Under the pieces are notes generated by a model. It made no database searches. It was not told the origin of the DNA and was given only the letters and a program-made list of their open reading frames with translations. Made by a program: the position numbers and the translations under genes. This document shows, in pieces, positions 11,869 through 23,168 of a stretch of DNA of 64,000 nt; within the stretch, counting starts at the first letter, position 1; every line of letters begins with the position of its first letter. This DNA is from Fistulifera solaris (lineage: Eukaryota; Bacillariophyta; Bacillariophyceae; Naviculales; Stauroneidaceae). The stretch is taken from positions 372,001 through 436,000 of the forward strand of contig AP026136.1 in the NCBI GenBank assembly GCA_030295235.1, written 5' to 3'.

Positions 11869-11954
11869 TTGTATAACATTTCGATTATTTGTTCGTAGAT
11901 AAAAATCAGCTAAACGACTTTTATTCCACCACAAATCTTCTATCCAGGTAGTTT

Positions 11955-13190
11955 CTATTTCGTCCTCGGCCGTTTTCTATCCTTTTCGTTTTCTACGCTT
12001 CCTTCGGTATTATTGTCGTCACAGCCACTTGCAGCTCGAAATAACAAAGTGCCTTCTTCTTCATCCGAAAAATCGTCGTCTCCGGCGTCAGCGCCGCCTT
12101 CTAGTTCATTGGAACCCTCGTCATAGTCATCCGAATACTCACCGTACCCGGACTGCTCTGCTTTTAACATTAGTTCCATTATCTCTTCTTCTTCACTTTC
12201 GTCGAGCTCATTCGTTTGGGCATCTTCTTTCATCGCTTCAACAAATTCAAACACCACTTTATGCCAGTACGTCTTTTCCAATTTGTCCTCCATACTTTTA
12301 CAGAACTCGAAACAAGCTTTTAACATGCTTTTACTCAGTTGAAATCGCTGATGGTAAATAATCAACTGCGCACAGACCAGCAAGAGTCGAATCGAGAATG
12401 GTGGCAACTGGTCATCCGTAAAGCATGTCGGGTCAACGTACGGTTTTTCAAACGAAGGATCGCTACAAACGAAAGAAATTGCAGCACGTGGAGTGGCTTC
12501 CGGATCTTTGATCGAGCCCCAATGAATGATGCGATGCGTAAATAGAATCGATTGACCCGAGTCTCTCGGCATGGCCCGAATCCTCTGAAATGCTTCTTTA
12601 TTGGGCAAAGCCAACGATAGCGGGTCCTTTTTGTCTTCATCGCCTTTTGTATAACCCGGATCGTGATCTTTCGGAATCATGTAGAGGCAGCTATTTGACG
12701 TTGTAGCTGGAGTCAGGGCAATCCAATGCGTCGCAAATTTCGCTTCCCCATCAGGATGAAACGATGATGCCACATGTTCCGGTTGTCGATCGCGATGAGG
12801 TGAGAATCCGCCCTTATCAATATACCAAGAGAGTAAGTCATAGTGAAACGGGTTTGACGTAAAATCTTCCAGTAACAGACGCGAATAACGAGCCAATTGC
12901 CATGTTTCATCAAACAGAAATATGAAGGACGCTGGATACGATGCTTCAACCAGCTTCTCGACGCCTTCTCTCAGCGCAACAATCAATTCATTAGGTAGAG
13001 ACTGATCCACTAAAGCATATCCTTTAGACAAGAGATCCAATTTATAATTTTTTGAATGAGACCAGAAGGCATCGTCGGTTTCGTATTTTGCGTCCTGGCT
13101 ATTATCTTTGACGGAAAGGTGCTCACATATCTTAATCCAATACTCAGGCTTGTCCCATTTCTCTCGATTTTCGCTAGTGAATTGCTGCAT
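11955..13190 (-). CDS. Phytanoyl-CoA dioxygenase (PhyH)-like 2-oxoglutarate/Fe(II) oxygenase
   Basis: 411 aa from the first in-frame ATG at 13190. The double-stranded beta-helix residues are visible: iron ligands in SPHRDRQPEH (H-x-D) and in THRIIHWGS, with an Arg in TPRAAISFVC for the co-substrate. WIALTPATTSNSCLYMIPKDH is the typical PhyH core stretch. The substrate is unknown; relatives in algae include many uncharacterised members. The C-terminal ~100 residues are acidic (runs of E and D) and end in KDRKRPRTK, a possible nuclear signal. The frame stays open upstream to about 13316 without an ATG, and an ATG at 13338 lies one base out of frame next to A and G runs, so the true start may be ~50 residues further up. 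Confidence 0.75.
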   Translation of the reverse strand: MQQFTSENREKWDKPEYWIKICEHLSVKDNSQDAKYETDDAFWSHSKNYKLDLLSKGYALVDQSLPNELIVALREGVEKLVEASYPASFIFLFDETWQLARYSRLLLEDFTSNPFHYDLLSWYIDKGGFSPHRDRQPEHVASSFHPDGEAKFATHWIALTPATTSNSCLYMIPKDHDPGYTKGDEDKKDPLSLALPNKEAFQRIRAMPRDSGQSILFTHRIIHWGSIKDPEATPRAAISFVCSDPSFEKPYVDPTCFTDDQLPPFSIRLLLVCAQLIIYHQRFQLSKSMLKACFEFCKSMEDKLEKTYWHKVVFEFVEAMKEDAQTNELDESEEEEIMELMLKAEQSGYGEYSDDYDEGSNELEGGADAGDDDFSDEEEGTLLFRAASGCDDNNTEGSVENEKDRKRPRTK

Positions 13191-13556
13191 TCTCTTCACT
13201 TCGAGCCTTGGTTTGGATTGTTCTAACTTGTTGGATCGACGATGTCGTGTGCTGCGCACAATACCAGATAATCCGCCGACTTGGGATTTCGAGCAAATCC
13301 GAAAATAAGTTCCCCTTTTTTGTTTTTTTTGGTGGCATTTTACTTTACTGAGAGTAAAACGTTACCAGTATCTCGGTTGAGGTAAACGTCCGAGCGGCAA
13401 TCGCTTGTATAAAAGTGGTTGCGATACAGAGGATTTTTCCGCTTTTTTTTAAACCGAAGATTTTTCGTGAGACTAAGATGACACCATTATTTGGGAACCC
13501 GAAGCAGCAAATTAAATGCGGTGTGTCCGTGTGTGTTCACTTACCATTAACACAGA

Positions 13557-15105
13557 ATGAAGGGCTGGAAAGCAGTTCTAGGATGCTCGTACGAGTCGCT
13601 CGCACTCTTCCGCATTTTGTTAGGCAGTCTTTTGCTCCTCGAACTCGTTTTACGTTACCGTTTTCTTCATCCATTTTATAGTGATGAAGGAACATTACCG
13701 CTCTCCTTACTTTTAGAAAAAGTTGACAGTCTTTACAAAATGGTCTGTATTCACTGTCATTTCGGTAGCTTGTTCGAACAGCAAGTATTGCTATCAGTGC
13801 AAGTCTTGGTCGCATTTCTCTTCACTATCGGATTTCGCACCAAATGGACTTCCTTCATTTCATGGTATCTTTATTTAAGTCTTACACTACGGAACACTTG
13901 GATGAGTTACATTTTGGATCGATATTTCCACTACCTGCTTTTTTCTCTCTATTTTTCTACCCATCGGAGAACGTTGGGGCGTGTCGTCGCAAGGAAAGGC
14001 GCCAGCTCATCATTTTGTCATCTCTCCTGGAACCGTCGCCTTCAAGGCCCTTGTGGTCTGGATCTATGTTGATGCGGGTTATGGAAAGTATTGTGATCCT
14101 TTGGGCGGTTGGTTTTACAACGCCGACCCATTGCCTGCATTGGATACGTACGCGAGGCATACATTGCCAGCGCAATACCTGTATGCGCTCATTGGACCTC
14201 CTGGATTGCGTCTCATGACCCCCATCGTTTTGTACATTGAGATCTTTGCAGCTCCTTTCGCAATATGGGGAAGTTTCTTGGGAAGTAAGCGGATTATCTA
14301 TACATCCATTGCTCTTATTTGTTTACTGCACATCGGTATTGCCATCACTTTACGAAATGCAGCTCTTTTATCGTTTGTCGCTTGTGTGGCGTGGTGCGCA
14401 TTCCTGCCGTTAGGCTGGAATAGAATCGAGTCAGAGGGTCAGTCTCATGACAATCAAGCCCAGAATACAAAACGGAGTTGTATTTCAGGTTCGTCGCTGG
14501 TAGGGCAACTCTTCTCTTTACTGTGTATTTTAACAATGGTATGCGGAAATATTTGGCTAGAAACGATCAGCAGAGCTTGCGATCAGAGCGTCAAACACAT
14601 CTGGAGCACTTTGCTACACAATCGATGGAATGTGTTTGTGGGAGCTGAAGAATACGTTACGTGGGAGATTGCACCGGGTCAATTACGCGATGGATCAATT
14701 GTGGACGTTTGGGGCAAGAAAATGGAGGTCGATTGGCGGTTGCCTGGTTCGGGAGCCCCGTGTACAGCTACAGGACGACCAGGACGATGGCGCTCATTTC
14801 CATATTTAGCTGGGCTGGAAGGGGAAGATGGTGATGCTTTATGGAGATACCTTTGTTTGGAGTGGAATAATCAGCACGTAGTGGATGGTCACCATGAAAA
14901 GGAATTGTTGAGGTATAATTTCTTCATGTTGCAAGCAGATGTGCTGCCGAACATGGGATTCAGCGCCACACGAAAGCGTTTGATCAAATCCTTCGAATGC
15001 CTGCCAAGTAGTAAAGTCGCTGAATCGATTTTACTTACGGACGAGGCGGTTAATCCTGGCGTTACACAAACAAAACAGCCCGATGAATTTCATGAAGAGC
15101 TCTAA
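13557..15105 (+). CDS. HTTM-domain membrane protein (vitamin K-dependent gamma-carboxylase-like)
   Basis: About 515 aa after repair. The first ~300 residues hold several hydrophobic segments with HTTM hallmarks: [44 protein letters not shown], then [12 protein letters not shown] and [15 protein letters not shown]-like loops. HTTM proteins include animal gamma-glutamyl carboxylase and bacterial homologues of unknown substrate; algal members have no proven activity. The C-terminal third is soluble, with [20 protein letters not shown] and a Trp-rich stretch. One T is extra in the T run at 13952-13956; removing it joins SLYF to LPIGERWG. I cannot show carboxylase function from the sequence. Confidence 0.75.
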
Positions 15106-15227
15106 GATGAATATTATATGAACAATTGGGCGTCTGACACATTGAACATGTACATTCTCGTGGCAGACCCGCCTTCTTGATGAATGAAGTCGTGAAATGC
15201 AGACCCTATAGAGTCAGATGACCCCAT

Positions 15228-16299
15228 TTAACTGTATGGATAGAAGCATTGTTGCACATCATCTCTGCAAATCTCGCAAATCTCAGTAGTACCTTCACAG
15301 AGGGGGCATCGACTAAGTTGGTCTGGCCAAAACGGGTTGGGAACTTGAAAGTCATTAATACACAGTCCGCCACCTCGATTGACCACCAAAATCAGTGTTA
15401 ACATGGCGATACCAAGGAGAATGTTGAGATAACAGCCCATTCCAAGATACCATGTGAGAGTACTGTCTGTGAGTTGATCTTGTTTGAGCTGGTAATATTT
15501 TTGACGAGCTTCACTTAGTTCACGCGAGGGAGCATCCGGATCTTCGCCATCTTTAACGCTGCGTCTGATCTGCGTCTTCCTACCCACTTCGACAACTTCC
15601 TTGTCTCTCAAGAAAGCTTGGCGAATTTTGAGCCGGTATAAGACGTACTCGCAGATGACGGCCGCCGACTCGACGATCCACATCGTTAGAGCTTGTCTCA
15701 AAGTATCACTGAAGAACATTGCAAACGTGATGGTAAACCCGATAACTGGGTTGATCACATTGACTGGTAAACCCTTCTGAACCACAGGGTAAACTTCCAT
15801 GAATACCAAACCCAAGTAAACGTAGGTCAAAATGCGAATCATTTCCCTCCAAGGTACTGTGCCGGCAATGTTCAAAATAGGATCGCCACAACAGTACGTG
15901 ACATCGGTGAAGGTCGTAATAGCTACAACAGCAGCAACAAAGTCACAAATCAAGGCCATCCATTGAGCCCAAAGTAGCCAGTTTTTTAGCTTAAAAAGAT
16001 CATCAGGATCTTTCATTTTGTTTCGTTAGTGAAGTACTAACTTTTGAAAAACACGGCAAAACCATCTCTACACAACTCTTACCGGCAGGAATGCATCGTA
16101 GCCACACCAAGCAACCGGTCATACTCTGCAAGCAAGGACTAGAAAAGTGCTTCCTATCTTCCTGCCATTGCATAACATCTTCGCGTAATTCTCCATCTGC
16201 GTCGACGAAATGGGAGCGCTCGACAGCGATCACCCCGTGCTTGATGCCTTTCGCTCTGAGGTTGGAGTTGACAAACTTGACATCCTTTCCAACGCCCAT
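15228..16299 (-). CDS. Polytopic membrane protein of unknown function with Cys-rich C-terminus
   Basis: 332 aa in two exons: 16299-16083 and 16009-15228, with a 73-nt intron (GTAAGAG ... AAAG) containing a CTAAC branch-like site. The join gives RCIPA-DPDDLFKLKNW in frame; a start inside the intron is less likely. About four or five hydrophobic helices (WMALICDFVAAVVAI, ILTYVYLGLVFMEV, VIGFTITFAMFF, YLNILLGIAMLTLILVV) flank a charged cytosol-like loop (EVVEVGRKTQIRRS). The last 30 residues hold paired cysteines, RCPLCEGTTEICEICRDD, a possible metal site. I do not recognise the family. It is convergent with the HTTM gene (122 bp between ends). Confidence 0.65.
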
Positions 16300-16730
16300 T
16301 GTCGCGCCTGAGAAGTATACTAAAACAAGGAGCTTCTACCAGAAAGCGAGCCTCAAGTGAATTTTTCTGTTCAAAGTCTGTGATGTTGTTTGTTTTCTTC
16401 AAAAAAATTGGGTGTTTGGTGGAACAGCTCAATGGTCACTAGTAGGCCCAAAGTTTTGCAGCGGCTTATCACCTAAATCAATATTCTGTCAACTTTACAC
16501 TACAAGCGATACAGACATACAGACACTGGTTTGGCATGGTCATTTGGCGTTATGCCTTTATCTAGGAAGTTTGGGACAAAGTTATCCTAAATTGCAACAC
16601 TTTGTATGGATTCTATCATTTACTATGATTCTTTAAGTTCGACTAGTAATGTCAGCTTTTAGCTAAGGAAGCGGGACAGCAACTCTAGTTTAAGGTATAC
16701 TCTGTGCAATAAATATTCGAGACCTACTCG
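16300..16730. other. Intergenic
   Basis: Between the start of the membrane-protein gene and the 3' end of the methyltransferase-like gene, both minus. One 74-codon plus-strand frame is present but has no recognisable features. Confidence 0.35.
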
Positions 16731-17785
16731 TTAATGCGAATTCTTTCTTTTCAACACATAAAGCTTTTCAAACCCTTTCGTCCCGAATATTCGAACAGGA
16801 AGAATATTAGCTAGAATCCAATCCCCATTCTCAAGAAAGTCAAAGAATTTGTCATTTGCATTCGCCCCTCCCCTTCCTTCACCCACGTAAACTAGAGTAT
16901 CGTTCAATGGTGACGCTTTTATATATTCCTCTACGGCATTCATTGCCATATCGGAGTCCGGTGATGGATAAACTAGCAACAGTATTCTTCCTCGACACTG
17001 CCACTGATTCAAAACTTGATGAATGGAGTCACAGGGCTGCACATTATGATAGAAAAAGTCGCGAAATGCCTTTGTTCGAGCATTATAAACTGATGGATTC
17101 AAGGGTAATGCACTCATGTCGTCGAATGCTAGACAATACTCAAACGTTTTTTTCGGTGCTCGTTCCGCGTATTCCGACTCTTGATAGCGATCATTGAGTA
17201 CACGAGCCCACTGACCATTGCCGGCGCCAATTTCAACAAATCCGCGAGAAGCCCCCAACTCAAGAAGCGTTACAATGACTCCCTCTGTCCATCCAGTGCA
17301 ACCGTATTGCTGTAGAAAATTCTGCCGATCTACCGGCATCAAATGGGGCCCGTACAAAATTTCGTAAGACTTTTCGACCAGTGACGTGATTTCCTTCTGA
17401 GGGTTCTTTCCGGGGTTTTGAAGCTTTTGCTGAATTTCGGATTGAATCTGCATCAACTGTTGATCACATCGGCTTCTTTGACGTTTATGACGCGCTGACA
17501 AAGTCAGCGACGGATCATTGGCAAAATAGTTCGTGGAATGGGAAGGGACGCTATCCTCAAGAACGCTAATGTCCGTTGCACGAAAGACGGCCGAAGCTCA
17601 GGTACTTCGGTAGGAGAAGATTGCAGCGATGATTCACATTTGGTTGTCGAGTGTACACACCAAGAAATCGATGTTGATGGGTGGTTGTCTTCCGAAGCAT
17701 TGGCTGATGACCTGTAATAAGCGCCAACGCAACCCGTTGCAGACGCGAGGTGCAGCATCTTGGGATTCAGAAAAGCGCGATTCAT
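16731..17785 (-). CDS. SAM-dependent methyltransferase-like protein
   Basis: About 351 aa after repair. The C-terminal half has a Rossmann methyltransferase motif I, FVEIGAGNGQWARVL, followed by FDDMSALPLNP and GRILLLVYPSPDSDMA (motif IV-like), which also occurs in uncharacterised fungal and algal methyltransferase-like proteins. No substrate motif is visible. The N-terminal ~110 residues are not conserved to my eye. The frame from ATG 17785 is lost near 17594 (one T missing on the coding strand in CTTCGG) and continues as AVFRATDISVLEDSVPSHS and NYFANDPSLTLSARHK into the domain. There is no ATG in the second frame before the domain, which supports the join. Confidence 0.6.
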
Positions 17786-18115
17786 TGAATATCAAAGAAG
17801 AATGTTACGATTTCGTGGACACTTGTTGCCACAACAGTGCTAAAATGACGTCTTGCGTGTCATCGAATGATGTTGATGTTTTTTCTTCCTCGTTCGACGA
17901 CACTTGAAAATACGGTGGACTGTGCCCTGCTAAGTACAGCAAACGATGATAATGACAGACGTAGGAGTCCTAACCCTAAGTCATAGTCCTGAATCGAATC
18001 ACGAATTTAATAGTAAAACCCTTTGATGATGATACGGCTATGATCTTTATATTAAAGCGCATAGATAACTAGAAGATAGAAAGCATGACCAGTGTTTTGA
18101 ATCTATGACTTCTAA
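17786..18115. other. Intergenic
   Basis: 330 bp between two minus-strand genes. No gene or repeat seen. Confidence 0.35.
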
Positions 18116-18928
18116 CTAAAAGATTGAGAGAAAAGTTTCCCGAGCTTTCGCAAAGACTCTATCGATCGTTGAGGGAGGACAAGAAATCCATAAGCTGGCT
18201 CTTTTTGGCTTCTTCTTCTTGCCAGCGCGCATAGTCTCCTTCATGTCATTGCCATTATTGTTTGCTTTTCGTTTGGGCAACTTGCCGATAGCGATAAAGT
18301 CATTCTGCTGACTAAAATCTTTCGCATTCTTGTGAGACACGACTCTCCTTTCTGGCACGGAAACTCTTCCTTTTGTTCCTCCCTTCTCGACAGTTTGACC
18401 TTTATATGTACTTTTATTCCGAGGGCAACCGGGTAGTGTCAACTTCCACTGACATTGGCATTTTACTACAGCCAGATTGCGACTGGCTTGCAGTTCATGA
18501 CTAAGAGTATGCCGCATCGATGTTTGCTTTTGAAGATGCGGATATTCAGTAACTATTACCTTGCCGAGTAAAGAAAGTTCGGAACTCTCTTTCTGGATAT
18601 GCTTGGCCTTGGCGCGTTTATGAATCAGGGCTGTCTTGCGCGAGAGTCGACGACGCTGACTTCGTGAAAGAGACTTTTGTCGGAGAAGACGTATGGAAAC
18701 TCCTTCGCAACCGGGTTGAACCGGTCCACCACACCGAGGACAAGTTGGTAAGCAAGTTCCTTCCATTGAAGAAGAGGAGACGCCGTCATCACGTACAGAA
18801 TGTAAGCCATCGTGTTGGCGTAAAAGAGCGTTTGAAACGTACTTGGCGATTTCGGAATCATTTTTCGAAGCAATTGTCAATGCCGCTTGACGATACCGTC
18901 TCGTGGCTTCAGCAATATTGGCGCTCAT
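18116..18928 (-). CDS. Basic zinc-binding protein, possibly Rpr2/Rpp21-like RNase P subunit
   Basis: 270 aa, intact, very basic. The N-terminus RRYRQAALTIASKN ... IAKYVSNALL resembles the helical start of Rpr2/Rpp21/Snm1 proteins (an RxxxLxxAA then Y pattern). It is followed by CPRCGGPVQPGCEGVSIRLL, like the family's CxxC-x(n)-PG-x(n)-R block, and later by VVKCQCQWKLTLPGCPR, which could be the second zinc half. The spacing of about 80 residues between the halves is longer than usual. Rpr2-type subunits belong to the nuclear RNase P/MRP complex that processes tRNA. The fold assignment is inference; the rest (Lys/Arg-rich tail with AGKKKKPKRA) fits a nuclear RNA-binding protein. Confidence 0.5.
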   Translation of the reverse strand: MSANIAEATRRYRQAALTIASKNDSEIAKYVSNALLRQHDGLHSVRDDGVSSSSMEGTCLPTCPRCGGPVQPGCEGVSIRLLRQKSLSRSQRRRLSRKTALIHKRAKAKHIQKESSELSLLGKVIVTEYPHLQKQTSMRHTLSHELQASRNLAVVKCQCQWKLTLPGCPRNKSTYKGQTVEKGGTKGRVSVPERRVVSHKNAKDFSQQNDFIAIGKLPKRKANNNGNDMKETMRAGKKKKPKRASLWISCPPSTIDRVFAKARETFLSIF

Positions 18929-19333
18929 GATTTATAGATATTATTTGTCTTAGTATTAGTAGCGCAGCTTTATCAACTTCTTTATTTTCTTAATTGTGTC
19001 TCTAACAACAGCAAGTCCATGTTTTTCTTAATTATTTCTTGTTCGCTTCTCGAAAATTCATTTTCTTGCAGTAAGGTTTATGGCTAACATCATTCGTTTC
19101 GCGGTTGAAATGCGGTTAATTGCTGGTAACTACCTATGGCTACAGTATGGGTACGCAAAGGAGTATGTGTAACATATACTCCTTTGGGTACGTGAGCACT
19201 GATATCACAACAAATAGAGTAAGCTTACTTCTCCATAGCACTTCACCTAGACTACAACGCTCTTTCGATATATTTTACAAGCGCTTCCTCTTTATCTACT
19301 CATTTTAGTAGCTATGAGTTACATGTAGGCGCG
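18929..19333. other. Intergenic with a long palindrome
   Basis: Between the ADCK 3' end and the start of the Rpr2-like gene. It holds the inverted repeat at 19151-19191, listed separately; nothing else recognised. Confidence 0.4.
19151..19191. repeat. 41-bp near-perfect palindrome (19-bp arms)
   Basis: Arms 19151-19169 and 19173-19191 are reverse complements except for two positions, around the centre TAA. It includes GTAC at both ends and the core AAAGGAGTAT. It would form a hairpin in RNA or DNA. It lies upstream of the Rpr2-like gene (minus strand) and downstream of ADCK. Confidence 0.8.
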
Positions 19334-21328
19334 CTAATGGAGCTGTTTTGCAACTCTCCAGCTGATTGGTTTCTGCAGACGACGAAAGAATTTTCTGTCC
19401 GCTTTTTGCTTGTTCAGATACTTTAACGACAGCCAAAAGTTTGCAAGCTTAGACCGCTTATGTCGAGGAATGGGTTCGCCATATTTAGTATAGCAAATGC
19501 GGCGGTAACTTTGCAAGAGCGGTCTTGCGGAGTCTAGCAAATTGTAGGAAGGGCATACTTGTGAGGCCAAACTTTCGAGACATAGGATATTAATGGTCAG
19601 GGTCGCAAAGTTGGCATCAATTCGGACTTGGTGCTTGCGAATGAGAGTGAGTACACCTCGTAGAACGTGCCCAACGTCTACGTGTGTACCATACCCTCGA
19701 CATCGTTCGTCAAACAACGTCGCCATATCCTTGCAAAACGATTCTTCTTGTTCGGTACTCAAATTATTTTCAAGCGAAAATTGCAAAGCGAATTTGGCTG
19801 CCATTCGACCATCTCCCTCGCCCATACTCGACAAAAGACCAACGAACGTCGAGCTCTCGTCCTCGGTGAGCTGAGCCACCATCCCCGCATCGACCAACGT
19901 CACCTTGCCATCAAACCCCGACTTTTTGGTATGAAAATCAAGAAGAATATTTCCAGCATGAAGATCCGCGTGCAGCAAGTTGTCTAGAAGTAGCATTTTT
20001 AAGTAAAGACCGAGTCCAGTGGTGACGATGAAACTCCTCATCGCAACAGGCATTACATCATGTCCTTCAATGAATCCAGGTGTCCCCGTCTTTTCAGTTT
20101 TCCTCCTTTCGCACACTGTAAATAACCTTGAAAATTCCCGATATTGATGTAGTCGGCTAAATCATTGTACTGGTCAATGATGGAAGTTACGATCGAGCCC
20201 GGCTCGAAAGATTCCATGATACACGCCGCATTTGCATAAAACGGACGAGGAAACTGAACGCGAGGCCAATTGCGAAAATTGTGATTCAGGACTTCCAAAT
20301 GGTGCGCTTCTACATTTAGGTAGGATTGGGCCGACATGGTGTGACTGAACTGCTCCACCGATTCTCGAATATGTAGCCAGGACATGGCGGGGATGTAATC
20401 AAATATTCGAGCAAGACCTGCCATAATTCGGAAGTCCATTTCGATTAATCTGGCTACATTTGGATGTCGGATCTTGACGGCAATTGGCTTGCCCTCCAAT
20501 ACAGCTCTATGAACCTGAGCGATACTCCCAGAAGCAATAGGCTCTTTTTCAAAGTCATCGAAAACGAGTTCCAGCGACCCTTTGCCAAACCCAAACTACT
20601 TTCTAGAATCGTCTCCGAGTGATCCCACGAATGTGCGGGAGCATTAGCATGCAGTATGGATAATTTGTCACAGAGGGCTTCGGGGAACATATCGCTCCGC
20701 GTACTACTCCATTGACCCCACTTGATCCAAGCCGCACCTGAAGATGCGATGCTCGATGTTAGCCAAGAAAACCAGGTATTTTCTCGAAAGGTTGTAGAAA
20801 AGACAGCGAGACCGACTGTCAAATAGCACGGCGCGAACGTAATCGACAATTTCAGTACTCTCATGACAAGCTCCCAATTCTTAATCGCTCGCTTTTCTTC
20901 CGCTTGCGGACTGATTCCCTTCATAACAGCTCGGAGGACTGCTCTCTGTTGAGAAAATATCTAGATTCATGCGATTTGGGGGAAATGGGTCATGGCTTTC
21001 TTCTGCAACTTTCTGAGGAACGAGTGGCTTCTCTTCTAAAATATAATCGGAATCCACTTGCACTCCATGCATCGAGTAAATTTTAATATCCCCTTGTTTG
21101 GCCCACCTAGCAAAGTCGCGCGTACGCTTTTTCGAATGTACATAATCTATTCGACTTTTTTAATACATGTTTGACGTAGTGAGCTCGTTCAGCAGCTGAG
21201 TCTCCCACAGATGGATATGGAATGTTGGGAGAGGCGAGTGAAGGAGGAACGGCAATGCTGGCGGAAGCCGTCCAAAGTTGTAGACTTGCGACGATCGTCA
21301 AGATCGCAAGATAGTTACTTTCATGCAT
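19334..21328 (-). CDS. ABC1/ADCK/UbiB atypical kinase, probably organellar
   Basis: About 664 aa after repair. All UbiB family marks are present: WIKWGQWSSTRSDMFP (KxGQ), EPIASGSIAQVHRA (Ala/Gly-rich loop), VAVKIRHP-like PIAVKIRHPNV, LLHADLHAGNILLDF (catalytic loop) and LVDAGMV (metal site). The family acts in quinone synthesis or homeostasis. The N-terminus MHESNYLAILTIVASL then SASIAVPP looks like a signal peptide, so plastid or secretory entry is likely. Four single-base breaks interrupt it: extra A in the run 21156-21161, extra T at 20954-20957, missing T at 20593-20595, and one base missing somewhere in 20050-20140. Corrected frames read RIDYVHSKKRTRDFARWAKQ, then DISQQRAVLRAVMKG, then FGKGSLELVFDDFEKEP. 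Start chosen at 21328; the frame is open further up. Confidence 0.8.
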
Positions 21329-21632
21329 AACTTCTTTGTTATACCTTTTCCCAAGAGTGCCGAGGATGATGTGCGGCGATCCTCTTTGATGTTGTCGCGA
21401 GGTTACTATTGTGTGTTCGAGATGCTCCTCATCGCGTATGCCGGTACGAACTTTATAGTACACATTGTTTGAGTCCCGTTTTGGGCTCGGGTTGGGTCAC
21501 ATTTTCTGGATCTATGGCTTCGAAAGAAAAAATACCCAGCCACCGTCTTCTAACGAAAACTTACGTACCTTAGAGTCACCCATCAAAGCGATCACCAGAA
21601 TAATCATAAAATTAAAATCACTGACATTTGCG

Positions 21633-22285
21633 ATGAAACTGTTTCTCTCGTTGATTCTTTTTGTCACTTCGGCCACTTCTTCGGAAGCTTTTGGGGTTTC
21701 TTCCTCTCGTCGAGAGCTCTTCCAGCAAACCGCCTTTGGTACTGCAGCTTTCTTTCTCACTCCAGCTGCTCATGCAATTGAAGCCTGTCCGAAAGGAAGC
21801 AAGAATTGCATTGTTACCGTGTGGAGTCCGCCGGAAGGAACAACCAAAAAGAACATGGCCCTTGCCATTCGATCTGCCATTTACGGCTACCCTAAAAACG
21901 GTAAGAAGAGCGGAATGAAAATATTGCAATGAGTAAAGTATCTTTATATTGACCATTCTATTCATTGTGGACTCATACTGTGATCTCAGGACAAGAAAAA
22001 GTCGACGTCGGTGGCTACGAAATTGTGCAAGATGATTTGGAAACACTTGGCACAGCCCGTGTCGAATTCAAATCTGGAGTGGGCAATTTTTCCAAATTCT
22101 TGAACGGAGGAAAGCCGTTTATCGACGATCTAACTTTCGAAATAAACGGAGACCATGTTGAGGTCCGATCTGCTTCTCGTATGGGCGATAACGATTTCGA
22201 TGTGAACCGCAAGCGTCTTGTTTTCTTGGCCAACACACTCCGATCGGCAGGTTGGTCCGTCGAAGAGCCGACCTATTATAAGTAG
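21633..22285 (+). CDS. DUF1499 protein, thylakoid-lumen type, copy 1
   Basis: 187 aa; exons 21633-21900 and 21990-22285, intron 89 nt, join KN-GQEKVDVGG. The N-terminus is a signal peptide ending SSEAFGVSS, then a second signal with twin arginine (SSRRELFQQTAFGTAAFFL) ending AAHAIEACP. This three-part layout suggests transport through the plastid envelopes and then by the Tat route into the thylakoid lumen. The DUF1499 core is clear: VEFKSGVGNFSKF, FIDDLTFEINGDHVEVRSAS, DNDFDVNRKRLVFLA. Function of the family is unknown. The neighbouring copy 2 has the same gene structure. Confidence 0.85.
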
Positions 22286-22543
22286 GAGCGATATCTTTGA
22301 TTGCTCAATCTAAAAATCAATAGATGGGAAAGTTATGATTGAGTCTTTGTTTTTCTATGCACCAAGGACTGAAAATAATCTTAGCTGAATACCGTTACGA
22401 TATTTGGTGTAAATCGGAGTGACGTCTGACGTCAGTCATCACGAAGATGCAAGCCGACGCGGAACGAGATCTCTCGTTTTTATTGGTTTCACCTCATCAT
22501 AATCTTCCGTAACGGCTTTCTTTTGCAACCAAATAGCGTTGAC

Positions 22544-23168
22544 ATGAGGGTGACCGCGCCATTCATTCTCTTGGCCGCGTGCTTCGCTTCGGTGAATGCA
22601 TACGGTGTCGGATCCTCGCGCCGAGAGCTCTTGAAACAAGCTTCATTCGGTGTCGCTTCCTTGACTTTCGTGTCCAATGCCAACGCGATCGACGCCTGCC
22701 CGAAAGGAAGCAAGAACTGTATCGTTACTACTTGGAATCCTCCGGCAGGAACTAGTAAAAGGACATGGCTCTGGCAATCAGAGCTGCCATCAATGGTTAT
22801 CCCAAAGAAGGTGAGTGACTTTCGCAATTGCAATCATTCCATTCATGCACGAATTATTAAACCCATTGGCGTTATCAGGACAAGAAAAAGTGGACCTCGG
22901 TGGGTACGAAATTGTTCAGGATGACTTGGACGGATCGGGTAAGGCTAGCGTTGAGTTCAAATCCGGTATTGGTAACTTTGCCAAGTTCTTGAATGGAGGC
23001 AAGCCGTTTGTCGACGATCTCAACGTGGAAATCAATGGAGACCATGTGGACGTCCGATCCGCTTCTCGAGTGGGTGATAGTGACTTTGATGTAAACCGTA
23101 AGCGTCTTGTGTTCTTGGCAAATACACTTCGATCGGCTGGCTGGTCCGTCGCTGATCCTACCTATTAA
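22544..23168 (+). CDS. DUF1499 protein, thylakoid-lumen type, copy 2
   Basis: 185 aa after repair; exons 22544-22810 and 22879-23168, intron 68 nt at the same place and phase as copy 1. Signal peptide ends SVNAYGVGSS, then SSRRELLKQASFGVASL and NANAIDACP as lumen signal. Core VEFKSGIGNFAKF and DFDVNRKRLVFLAN are nearly identical to copy 1, so this is a tandem duplication. One A is missing in the run at 22757-22760; correction gives KDMALAIRAAINGYPK, matching copy 1 (KNMALAIRSAIYGYPK). Without correction exon 1 reads through the intron in a wrong frame. Confidence 0.85.

Noticed and set aside
16003-16018. ATG at 16016 as start of a separate 262-aa membrane protein
   Set aside because: It lies inside a good GT-AG intron; splicing gives a longer continuous frame.
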